DNA of 64,000 bases from contig MU270044.1 of NCBI GenBank assembly GCA_021432635.1, forward strand, positions 295,534 to 359,533. Direction: 5' to 3'. The stretch is from Thozetella sp. PMI_491. Lineage: Eukaryota; Ascomycota; Sordariomycetes; Chaetosphaeriales; Chaetosphaeriaceae. This document shows, piece after piece, positions 54,533 to 64,000 of this stretch. Every line of letters starts with the position of its first letter. Position 1 is the first letter of the stretch. Under the pieces are notes generated by a model. The model worked only from the letters and a program-made list of their open reading frames with translations, was not told where the DNA came from and searched no databases. The position numbers and the translations under genes were made by a program.

Positions 54533-57500
54533 TTATTGCTTGATCATCGAAGCTAAAAATAAGCTAATAGCAGTGAGAGCCAATGCCAACGGTGTCGTGG
54601 CATTCTGGATGTCACCCTCAACAATGCCAAGCCAGTAGAGGACACAAAACCCTATGAAAGGCGAGAGGCAAACCAAGATGTAGAAGGCGGTCATACTGGC
54701 AGAGCGCCTCTCACGCACATAGATCCCCCAAAAGTCCTCCCTATTATTACGATGTCTATTGAATTTCCAGAATCGTTGAGGAATCCGATCAATGGCATCG
54801 GTGGGGATATCGGCCACATCGTTGTCCCATAATAGTAGGATATTACGCCATTTCGGCCACCGAAGCCTGGAGGCGAGCCTATACAAATGCTTAAATTCTT
54901 CGGGGGTGATTGGGGGTTCAAGAGGTGTCGGTGTATAGTAGTAGTGCCGTAGGGTCGTATCAGGAAGGCCGTAACCTCGATACGCATAGCCACTACGACA
55001 GTACTTCTCGAACTTTGTTAATGAGGGTCAGTATGCATGCTTTAATTCACTAATAGCAGTACATACCCGACCAAATTCACAATGAGAGAACCCGTACAGC
55101 GAAAACAACGAGCTCCAAAAGCCCTTGAGTCGTAGATAGGCCGATCTAAGCTCGATGCTAAATCCAGTCGTATTGAGACTTAGAGAGGCAATCTCGTCCA
55201 TAGTATGCCTGCGAAAGTTGGCGACGAGGAATATAAATCTACCTCGGTTGTCTATATGTGCTCCTGGGGTAGCCTGGTTGTTTCCTAGAGAAGCGGGATG
55301 GGTTGCTCGGTGCACAAAGCTGGACGCAGGCTCGCCGAGTGTGTTGGAAACAGTTGTTGAAACGCGGCCACTTCCACTTGATGAAGGAGCGTTTGCTGAA
55401 ATTGACGAACTATGGGAAGCCGGGGGACCGGGATCCGTTGATAGCGGGAATTTCAGGATAAGTGAGGCGAGATGTCGCGCGAACTGTTGAGGAACAACCT
55501 CCCATCGAGCATACCCGCACGTCTATAAGTGTGAAAGTTCAGCCCAGCTGCCGCTAGGATATAATATCCTGCTCTAGAAGATATAACTGAGTAGACTTAC
55601 ACAAATCCAGCCGATTCTCAGCTCCCCAAAGTTCAACGGGCCTTTGGGAGGCTGGAGAGGCCACCAATCCCATTCCTCACCGGACAGGGCTTCCAGTTTC
55701 ATTTGAAATTTTTTGATAATGGACGGCGGAGTGTAGTCTTGAACAAAGAGGCTCTTTGGCCGTGAATAGCAGAGCTCTGAAATCACAAGTTTCATCCGTG
55801 ACGCCATCGTGTCCCGATATTCTTCGTCAATTCCACCAGACTCACTAGTCTTCAACCTTAGCAGTTTTTCCACAAATTCCCTAGCTTCTGAGCGGAATGA
55901 AGGGATTGCTAGGTCTGCGAGCTTCCTAGCCATATTCTGGAAGGCGAAGCTTGATCGTACAAAGTCGGTATGTGCCGAGAACTCGGTGGTCGGTTCTAAA
56001 TTATCCTCTTTATCGACTCCCTCATCTTCGCTCTCAGATTGCTCTTGTGCTCCTTCTAAATTTTCCATCTCTTCCTCACCCAATTTATTTTGCGTGCTTC
56101 CTAAAGTCGCGCTCGTTTCCTCCTCGTCCGAGCTAGCAGGATTCCCCGTGGCTGCCACATGGAGCCCCATGTTAGTTCTCATCAGGTTGAGATTAGACTC
56201 GGCAAGACTTGTCGCAACGCCCCGAGAAATAACAAGGCGATACTGTCGCACAAAAACTGCCACGGATGTTTCTTCCCTATTGCGTGCCTCATTCCCTAGA
56301 TCGATTGCAAGGCTTCGTAATATGCCAATCAGCCTGCGTCGAAATCCAGTTATGCCGATATCACGCCTTCTAACTACAGCTTGAAAAAGTGGTGCTAGTT
56401 CTGAGTTCGTTGAAAGAAACGAGATGGCCTGTTGCACGGCCGGGTTCTTATTTACGGACTCGGTGCTTTCGACTAGGGTGGAGGTAGTCGAGGCGTTTTC
56501 CCACTCCGTATCCTTCTCTTGAAGTATCTGCTCCAGGGCAGAAATCACCTTCTCAAACTCGACATCATATCGTGCAAACTTGACAAGGTTTGAATGGGTT
56601 CGGTGGATCGGTATGGAATATTCGGACATAGCATGAGAGGGTACACAGCTCGTGGCAGAGAAACTGCTCACCATTACCTGACGAGGGCCGTTCATAGAAT
56701 ATCTTCCTGTGACAGGGTCCTAAATATGTCAATATAACTGCCTCAGCAAGTTCAATCAATACTTACCTGGACTGCTGTTAGTGATAACTCTGTCTCATAG
56801 AAGCAGAACACCTTGAAAGATGGCCGACTTAAGATCCTGGAGAACTCGATCGCCTTTTGAGTCAAAGTCTGAGAGGTCACACCGAGTGACTTGACAAGTA
56901 GTAAGAGGTCTGGGTGATCTTTGACCATTGGGAGGAGTGATTCAATGTTCATTCCCTTGTTGGGGACGCCAAAAAAAAGAGCGCCAGCGACGAGGTCGAT
57001 AAGGGGGGCAAAAGGTTGCATCTCGAGAATCCCGACTAAAGCCTCCTTTATCAGGAGGCCGCCCAAGCTGTGGCCAATAAGAACGAGACGTTTTTCTGCA
57101 GACCTTAAGAGTTGCAATAGCGTAAATTGAAGAGCCGAAGCGTGATCATCAAGACTGGCAAAGCTGTTGCTATTTTGCAGCCTACTCTGATAGCCGTATA
57201 TCATCACTCTGGCTGTAGGTATATATTCCGGTAGGCTGTCGCTTAACCACATATGCCTATCTCCTTTGTGGACGAAAGAGCCGAAAGCATGGCTCCCAAG
57301 TCCGGCAATGGCAACGATATCGATTTCATGTCGCTCAAAAGGCGGACAAAATAAGACCGTAATGCCGTCGAAATGCGAGTCAATACTAAGGTTGATAGAC
57401 CTAGCAGTGTCTTGCTTTTCGGCGTTTACTTCCCCTAAAGAGGATACAGGTATTTCGATTTGTAGTTGACTGCTGCGATCAAGCTTAACCAGGTCCGTAG

Positions 57501-57804
57501 GGGTCTCGACGAACCGTACGGTGGCCACCTGGTTTGGGCCTAAGTCTCGCGCGAGAGTATGAACCACGACACTGTAATAAACTGCGCCTGCAATGTTACT
57601 CTCTCTTTCGGCGTCTGTACTCTGCAGCTCAAAGTGATCGCAAAGAGCACGAGCTAATGCCTCTGCGTCAAATTGAGAGGGCACCCCACGGACCCTCCAG
57701 GTCGGACGGTATAGCGCCAGCGTAGCCTCGTCATTTCTCGTGGCGCTTCTTTCGCGTTTCGTCCCCTGCGGTAGTGGCTCAGATAAAGAAAGAGACGAAG
57801 TCAT
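54533..57804 (-). CDS. Alpha/beta hydrolase (SERAC1/DUF676-like) with C-terminal membrane helices
   Basis: Four exons (57804-56767, 56719-55601, 55522-55067, 55012-54533) encode 1030 aa. Residues 100-310 form a lipase-like fold: IDIVAIAGLGSHAFGSF (oxyanion strand), then LVLIGHSLGGLLIKEAL with the nucleophile Ser near 244, then GALFFGVPNKGM, as in SERAC1-type hydrolases of fungal NLR-like proteins. A long helical region follows, with an acidic stretch (EEEMENLEGAQEQSESEDE). The last 60 residues contain two membrane helices (FYILVCLSPFIGFCVLYWL and PLALALTAISLFLASM). Fungal proteins with this hydrolase domain often sit at the N-terminus of NB-ARC/NACHT receptors; here the partner is a membrane-anchored helical module and no nucleotide-binding motif is visible. 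Function unknown; a membrane-associated lipid or signalling hydrolase is possible. Confidence 0.75.
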
Positions 57805-57969
57805 TTTTCTTAAACTTTTAAGATTGTTCTAGCTTCCGTGGAGGCAGTTCTTACCGAAATGAGAATGCAAGCTCAGAGGTAAGTTGGGCGAAAGAGATGT
57901 CGCTGCCTGATGCATGGCTGAGCGATTTTTTAGTCCGGCTCAGCTCAATCCGGTCCCTAACTAAACTAT

Positions 57970-58648
57970 GAGCAGTTATCCGTCGCGCACACTGTTTTTA
58001 CTCCGTAACGCATACTTGACTCTACATTTGCCGCTAATACGTGCTAAATGCATCCGGTCCATTTAGCATCAAAATAGCTGATTCTACACAGTAAAAATAG
58101 CATTTTCTATTTAAACGCGTTTTAGTAACATCTGGCTATCTAGCTAAGCAAAAGATATATACCTAGACAAGAAAGAGTACGTGGAAGGTAGCCCTGGCGA
58201 CAGTAGGGCTGGGAATAGCCTTATGCACTAGAATCTCAGCGAGTGGCGGACGAGACTGGTCTAGATGGGAGTATGGTGCTCTACTTGATACTCTAGATAT
58301 GATCAGGGGTCTTAAGATCGCTCTCTTAAGAGCTTATATATTACAGTACGAAGGCCCTGATTAGGTAAGGGGTTTATTAGCATTAAAACTCATATATTTC
58401 TCTATTTCTACATCGTCTTAAAATATTTACAGCTTGATTTACTTCGTTTAATACTTTGTATAGTGTTGTTGTTTTGATAGACTAGATGTTAGTAAAATGT
58501 GTTTGCATGGAAAATGCTATTTATACTGTGTAGAATCGGCTATTTTGATGCTAAAATGGACCGGATGCATTTAGCGCGTATTAGCGGTAAATGTGGAGTC
58601 AAGTATGTGTTACGGAGTAAAAACAGTGTGCGTGACGGATAATTGCTC
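57970..58648. mobile_element. MITE-like element with about 170-bp terminal inverted repeats
   Basis: Left arm 57970-58140 and right arm 58476-58648 are inverted copies. The outer ends read GAGCAGTTATCCGTC and, on the reverse strand, GAGCAATTATCCGTC. They stay alignable through CTGTTTTTACTCCGTAAC and GCATCCGGTCCATTT to GATAG at the inner ends. Identity is about 85-90% by eye, and most mismatches are C/T or G/A transitions. The 335-bp interior has no coding frame. Flanking TA or TAA sequences fit a Tc1/mariner-type target site, but the exact duplication is unclear. A non-autonomous DNA transposon is the simplest reading. Confidence 0.8.
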
Positions 58649-60092
58649 TAAACTATTGGTTAACTAGACAGTCTAAAAAATAACGAGGTACTGGTACTTT
58701 GATGGCGTATATAAGCATCGTAGCATATAGACCCATAAAATATGTATACAATAGGTAGATACATTCTTAAACTCAGCTAGAGTATTGTGCCGTGAAGCAA
58801 GAGCTGGTTTCTGCCTTACAGCACTTCTAAGCCATTGTATATACATAACTATGCAAGGCAATCTCCCTCTCGTAAGCCACTAGCGCAGGGTCGCGTACAT
58901 ATTGCTTATACCTAAGATATCATGTACTGTTAAGTTCAGGTTTAGGGTCCGCACATTAATGCATGGAAATATCCCTAGCGTGAAGCATAGTGGGAGCTAG
59001 ACAGTGCGTGGCTTCTGCTTAGGGTCCGCTCCCCTGACAGAAACATCTGCTGCTATACGCCAAAGTAGCGTCTCCTAGTGCTGAAACTAGCTCATCTGCA
59101 CCGGCATACTCCCCTAGAGCTCCACAATAAACGACGCAGCAAAGCGAAAAGAGGCTTGAAAAACGTATCACACCACTAAAGCACGCCAACTAACTAAATC
59201 CCAGCATAACATCAGTCTCACACTGCTCTACCCCTTTTCAAATAAAGCGATCTCCGAAACATTACCTTATACAATACACACACGCACACACCGCAGCTAC
59301 TGCTAGCTTCAGGTAGCCACAACAAAGATCCAGTATACCGACAAATCACCGCACCCAAATAAGGCTTCGTAGACAGCACTGCCTATGGCTGATCAGAGGC
59401 AATATACACTCGGAGGCTACTCCAGGCACTCTCGTAAAGGATACAAGGATAAGGTTACCCCCGGAATCCTAACAGAAAATGTTACGTTCATTTTGGGGTA
59501 TTGTGGATACTCGTCAGTTCCTGCGTGAGCTAGGTAACACGTATCGTTGGACCGGCCATTGTGGGAAGAGGCAGTTAGGCTGATCCATTGGTAAAGCCTA
59601 GATTACCGGCCATATCGTCAGTATTGTATAAGATATAGTTATAGTACTGGCAGGAAACAGTTAGGCTTGAACCTAAACCCAGTCTGGGGTGGGTGGCCCG
59701 GTATGTATATGTACTATAGTTAATACTGACAATATAATCGGTGCATCTAGCGCCTGGGTGGTAAGTCCTGGCCTAGATACTGACATACGCATTTCTTTTC
59801 TCCAATACTCTTTAACCTTCATTGATAGACCCCATGAGGGCGACCTTGAGTATAGATTATCCCTTGCTTCCCTGCTTGGCCCTCTGCTAATGAGGATTTC
59901 CCTGGACCTTCTGCTAATAAAGATATCCTTGGGCCTTTTTTTAATGCCGATTTTCCTGGCTGCTCTTCAGCTTTGTCCATTTGTGATTCCCAATCTCTCT
60001 CAGTAGAAGTATGATGGTCCCACTTGATATGATCTATGTCTACCATTACTCGGCGTAGACTATTAATGTCTCTACCATGGACTCTATCCCAC
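58649..60092. other. 1.4-kb spacer with a degenerate repeat
   Basis: Mostly stop-rich DNA. The only structure noted is the 27-bp degenerate tandem repeat at 59881-59960; frames across it exist on both strands but lack family resemblance. Confidence 0.35.
59881..59960. repeat. Degenerate 27-bp tandem repeat
   Basis: Three units of 26-27 bp (about 59881-59906, 59907-59933, 59934-59960) share CCT-TCTGCTAAT-A-GAT-TCC-TGG. On the minus strand each gives a nine-residue Gly/Lys/Ser/Leu motif in an open frame (59819-60046) of unknown significance. Confidence 0.5.
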
Positions 60093-61396
60093 TCATCCTT
60101 GCTCTATGTCTTTGTGTAAGCGTAGAAACATCTTTGATGGAACTGTACTTGCATCACCCTTAATCTCCTCCAAATATGCATCGAGATCGATCGAGTCCCC
60201 AGATGGCATTTTAATACCGCTGCTGGGATTACTCGGGTCGTAAAACTTGGCGATGAAGCTTTCTCTCCATTTGGTTGGAGGCCAGAGACAAAAATTCTGT
60301 GTGAAGGTGACTGGCAAGAACTTTCCCTTTACATCATTTCCACTTAAAATAAAAAAACGGTGAAAGCGGCCATAACGGCGTTTGACTCTAATCTTAAACT
60401 GCTGGGTTAGCTTGTAGTTGATGTTATCTAAGCTAATACAGAGAAGCAGATTGTTTACCTGTACTTGGAAATAGAACATCAGATGCGGTCGCAATGCGTC
60501 CTTAAGGTCTTGGAGGCGCCTCTCTTTTGATGCAGGGTCAGATTTCTTAATAGAACTCATATCAACGATGCGCTTTACTTCAATGTTTCGCTTCACGGTA
60601 TACGTAAGGTCTGGTGTCAGCTTTTTGGTATCGTTTTGCGTCCCTTCCCAGAACCATTGATGTCTTGGAGCCCATGGATCGCAGAGCGAGGCAGTGCTTT
60701 TTCTTATTTGTCGCTTTATCCCGAGACACTGTAATATATTCATACACTGCAATGTGTTTTGACCGGCGCGAGGATCATTTACTAGAACTAATTAATCGTA
60801 ATAAAGTAAACTTTATAGAGACAGACAGGTTACCTTGGAAAATGCGGTGAGAGCTCACTCTCCACGTGTTGACTTTATACTCCACGGTCAGTTGCTTGGA
60901 TCTGGTCAGAGCTAATGATACGTTGGCGGATGGCGTCTGGGATAAAGACAAGTTGGCGGTAGGGTTAATTTGACTGGTAGTGTTTTTAGTCACTGCGAAG
61001 GCTCCGGACGTGTCCGATTCGGGTTTCATAGCGAGCCTTTCGTTAGACAATGGGCTAATATACTGCAAGGCTATATCATGGAAAAATAGTTCATGGCCAT
61101 CTCTAAATACAAATTAGTGACTCAAACTTTGCAGTACACTATACTACGAACCTCGTTCTTGATTCATAGCTTAGTATGGTGGTCTCCAGATTGAACCGAA
61201 CCGCCAGTTGCAGCTCTTTGGTGTCTATAGTGCGCCACTCGAAAGTGATGACTGGCTCGAGAATGCACATGGACATGTATGGGCTTTTATTAGGCCCCGA
61301 GAAGAACTGATCCTCAAGGTTAACGGATCCAGCGGGGCTCCGGTCGGCGGCGGCACGACTTGAGCTTTCCTGGGTCGGCATACTGTTGATGTGCAT
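60093..61396 (-). CDS. Uncharacterised protein, three exons
   Basis: Exons 61396-61152, 61102-60834 and 60781-60093, joined by GT-AG introns of 49 and 52 bp, give 400 aa in a continuous frame. Two alternative Met codons lie at the start (61396 and 61381). The sequence alternates strand-rich stretches (PVITFEWRTIDTKELQLAVRF), a polar Ser/Thr region, and a basic helical region (KERRLQDLKDALRPHLMFYF, FKIRVKRRYGRFHRFFIL). No signal peptide or membrane segment is evident. I recognise no family. Clean introns and balanced composition argue for a real gene. Confidence 0.55.
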
Positions 61397-61510
61397 AGAT
61401 TTGACACCCTGCTAAACTCGTTCTCTTGGAACAGGGATTTAGGGCTTAGCAAATACGTAGAGAAGTGTAGTACTGTTAGGTGTCCTAGCATAGAAGTTGA
61501 TATTTGTCAT

Positions 61511-61601
61511 GGGTTGATGCCTTATGTCGCGAACCAACGAAAGAAAAGTTGATCACGGGTTGATGCCTTATGTCGCGACCCGACGAAGAACGGTTGGTCA
61601 C
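61511..61601. repeat. 45-46-bp direct repeat, two units
   Basis: Units 61511-61556 and 61557-61601 share GGGTTGATGCCTTATGTCGCGA, then a related GA/AC-rich tail ending GTTG-TCAC. The second unit runs into GTCACGTGAC, a palindromic E-box-like site at about 61597-61606. It sits 115 bp upstream of the unknown three-exon gene's ATG, so it could be regulatory. Confidence 0.7.
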
Positions 61602-62132
61602 GTGACTATATGAGAAGCAGACGTCGCAGTCCAATTAGCACTGGAAGACGAACTGGAAAAGGAGTTGGCAGAAGGGTAGCATACTCCATGTTTTGCCTAG
61701 TTTGTCTTTTAGTGAGAATGTTCGCACTCTGTCAGGGCGCCTTTTCAATATCGGTTAAGACTGACATCTGGCTCACAGTATGTGAGAGATATTCGTACTG
61801 TCTCGATCCCAGTGCGCCCCACTCTAGAAAATATATATAATGTGTGGATGGTTGAACCTGAACTTGACAGTATAGTATCCGCTGTGCAAGACAACTGGGC
61901 TTGTTCACTCGTGCCGTAAATACTCTATCGCATATATATAATGAGAAAGAAACTCAGTTTTATTGCAAGAATAAAAATAATAATAATAATATTACATGCT
62001 CGAATATCTTTCTGAACTGAAATGCATTAACTATGTTACTCTACATTGCAGAGCACTACTTTGTTGTAGAATATTTATTAACATTAACACTCTGGTAGTT
62101 AGAGATAATGTTCGTTGGTAAAAAAACAAACT

Positions 62133-62163
62133 CCCCCCCCTTTTTGGGGGGGGGGAGGGGGGG
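62133..62163. repeat. C8-T5-G10-A-G7 tract
   Basis: A run of eight C, five T, ten G, one A and seven G can fold into a hairpin with a T5 loop, and its G-rich strand could form a quadruplex. It may also be a sequencing weak point. Confidence 0.7.
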
Positions 62164-62390
62164 TTGGCTACGCATTTCCTCATACTACCTTAGTTAAAGT
62201 TTTCCCTTCCTTTACTCCCGGTGTCGCGGGGTCTCTAGTTTGGGCCCGCACCCTCAGAAGCCGATCTTCCTCCGCGTCCTCACATACTAAACATTAAGTC
62301 CATCTGCCTGCCATACAACTGTTTGACAGAACGTCTATACGCCATCCCGCATGTGGGGACGTCATGCTGACGGTGGATACCCTCTACCGA

Positions 62391-62450
62391 TAGCGAATAC
62401 GCTCTACTAGTAGCGAATACGCTCTATTGATAGCGAATACGCTATACTAG
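62391..62450. repeat. 20-bp tandem repeat, three units
   Basis: Units 62391-62410, 62411-62430 and 62431-62450 share TAGCGAATACGCT(C/A)TA followed by CTAG or TTGA. A degraded unit (GGATACCCTCTACCGA) precedes them. Located about 770 bp upstream of the second PKS start. Confidence 0.75.
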
Positions 62451-63214
62451 GCGAACTTCTAGCTACAAAGTGACCGATATGTCGGTATACAGTTCATGAC
62501 CTCCAGCCTGCGCTTACCATGTCCCGGGACCAAATCAAGGTGACAACTTTGCTCGTTAGCACGTATTTCAAATATTCATGCCACGACCAGGCCGACAATA
62601 ACCGGCATGCCCTGCGGAGAAAGGACTGCTCTTGGGGTTTGCATCATACTGCCAGCAAGCCAGATAACCGCTAGGGTGAGTACACCGGAAGACCCAAGCG
62701 CCATAGCGCAATGTACTGCCTCTATGTCGCAGTAAGAAGTAACCCATGTGGGTTGCAACTTCAACCCTTCCAACCTTCCTAGTCAATGCTAGCTTGAAGT
62801 TGTCTTTACTGCTAGCTTCAAATATATCCCTACCTATAGCTCCATGTGCAAAAGGTGAGAGACCACATCTATCTGCATGCAGAGGGGCGGTGTACACTCG
62901 GCTGGTCGGCAGCTGCTGATGCTACTGCTGTCATACCAATGATATACCGAATGGAGGCACTTCCGGAGGATTCGAACAATATTCATTGTAGTAATCGCAT
63001 ATGTCGGTGACGAGTCATTGAGTTGCCATACGGATGAACAGGATGTACCGAGAGAGTCCGCGGAGGTTATAGAGCTCATATCCAAGGATATTTAAGCCAC
63101 CGCCCATCTCCACCGAGCGATTTATTCAGAGTGCTGGCTAGAGCATGCTCAGAAAACCACCTTTCCGAGAAAGAACTGACTGTACGATTCTAACGGTCAC
63201 TACGATTGAGCACG

Positions 63215-64000
63215 ATGCTTAAAAACGAGAGTCATCCGGCTAAAATGCCTTCGGATGCTCCTGCCGAGCAGGGAACTCTAGAAGAGATTCAGCAAGAGCC
63301 CATCGCAGTCATTGGATTCGCATTCAAGTATCCTCAAGAAGCAACCGACGCTGAGAGCTTCTGGAAATTCCTCATCGAGGCACGATGCGCATCCACCCCC
63401 ATCCCTCCAGAGCGGATGAATGCTAGCGCTTTCTATCATCCTGACCCAAAGCGCCATGATTCCGTACGTACATCATGGACCTACACCCTGAAAGCTTCTG
63501 ACAACATCAACCGCAGTTCAACTTCCGCAACGGCCATTTCATGAAGGAAGGATTGGATCGCTTTGATGCTTCCTTCTTCTCCATTCAGCCTACCGAGGCC
63601 GCGGCAATGGATCCCCACCAGCGCGGGCTTTTGGAGACGACGTACCACGCTCTCGAGAACGGTAAGTACTCAAAGTAGCAGTGTCATTGCTCCGCTAATT
63701 GAGTAGCTGGTCTTTCCATGGATGCCGTAAGGGGCACAGCTACTTCTGTCTATACGGCAAGTTTCGGTGACGACTATCGAGTAGGACTCTTTCGAGATGC
63801 AGATAGGATGCCGACTTACTCGATTCTTGGAACATCTCCTTCCACCCTTGCGAATCGAATCAGTTGGTTCTACGACCTAAGAGGAGCAAGTCTCAACGTG
63901 GATTCCGCATGCTCAAGTAGTCTGGTGGCGCTGGATCAAGCCTGCCAGAACCTGAGGGCCGGAGAGTCTACCATGGTAAGCGCACGAAACCCCCCCCCCC
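63215..64000 (+). CDS. Second highly reducing PKS, N-terminal KS part, truncated by window
   Basis: Exons 63215-63463, 63517-63661 and 63707-63975 are visible; a fourth intron starts with GTAAGC at 63976 and runs off the edge. The 221 residues begin with a 30-residue polar leader, then [17 protein letters not shown], the KS start. Further motifs are [20 protein letters not shown] and [18 protein letters not shown], then [20 protein letters not shown] with the active-site Cys200 in VDSACSSSL. This is a typical fungal HR-PKS KS and is clearly not a copy of the KS at 47.5 kb (VETGCSGAM there). I chose ATG 63215; the frame is also open to a TTG nine bases upstream. AT and later domains lie beyond the window. 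Transcription runs away from the first PKS. Confidence 0.85.

Larger units (their letters stand above)
61397..63214. other. 1.8-kb spacer with several simple repeats
   Basis: This region lies upstream of both the minus-strand unknown gene and the second PKS. It holds a 46/45-bp direct repeat, a C/G hairpin tract and a 20-bp tandem repeat, listed separately. Frames at 61610-61840, 62568-62897 and 62834-63085 have no support. Confidence 0.4.

Noticed and set aside
55809-56384. 191-codon plus-strand frame
   Set aside because: Ser/Leu-rich antisense reading of the acidic helical part of the hydrolase gene.
62568-63085. Two overlapping minus-strand frames before the second PKS
   Set aside because: No conserved features; probably promoter DNA of the PKS.
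1-64000. CRISPR arrays, rRNA or bacterial insertion sequences
   Set aside because: The window was read for direct repeats with spacers, rRNA and transposase genes; none was found, and the gene structure is eukaryotic.

Overview
The window looks like nuclear DNA of a filamentous ascomycete (Pezizomycotina, probably Sordariomycetes or Leotiomycetes; the class is an inference). Genes carry many short GT-AG introns (about 45-150 bp), the content is typically fungal (highly reducing polyketide synthases, P450s, a DUF3176 membrane protein, a con-13-like secreted protein, GPI proteins, a fungal rhodopsin-like membrane protein), and genes are separated by long AT-rich spacers with decayed genes. I assembled exon models by eye. 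For each complete spliced gene the exon lengths sum to a multiple of three and the domains read through the joins.

Left part (1-22 kb): end of a Pro/Thr-repeat protein; a regulator-like protein without a zinc cluster; two decayed genes (a secreted-type protein and a DUF7730-type protein); an unresolved gene end at 7 kb and a possible ankyrin relic; a four-exon DUF3176 protein; a GPI-anchored protein; a divergent pair of P450s sharing a 676-bp promoter; a con-13-like secreted protein with an HExxH motif.

Middle (23-39 kb): a secreted FAD oxidoreductase, a 14-TM-type MFS exporter and a third P450, the last two divergent from one promoter. Then a Thr-rich secreted protein, a carboxyltransferase pseudogene with RIP-compatible stop codons, a truncated pseudokinase, a 59-aa secreted Cys-containing protein, and a GPI-anchored cutinase/acetylxylan-esterase.

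Core (39-54 kb): a complete highly reducing PKS (11 exons, 2646 aa, KS-AT-DH-MT-ER-KR-ACP) on the minus strand, divergent from a rhodopsin-like membrane protein that is followed by an epoxide hydrolase. With the P450/MFS/FAD-oxidoreductase set this forms a plausible polyketide cluster.

Right part (54-64 kb): a 1030-aa alpha/beta hydrolase with C-terminal membrane helices; next to it a 679-bp element with 171/173-bp terminal inverted repeats (MITE-like); an uncharacterised three-exon gene; several tandem repeats; and the start of a second HR-PKS running off the right end. Two HR-PKS genes about 15 kb apart, with tailoring-type genes around them, are the most interesting feature.
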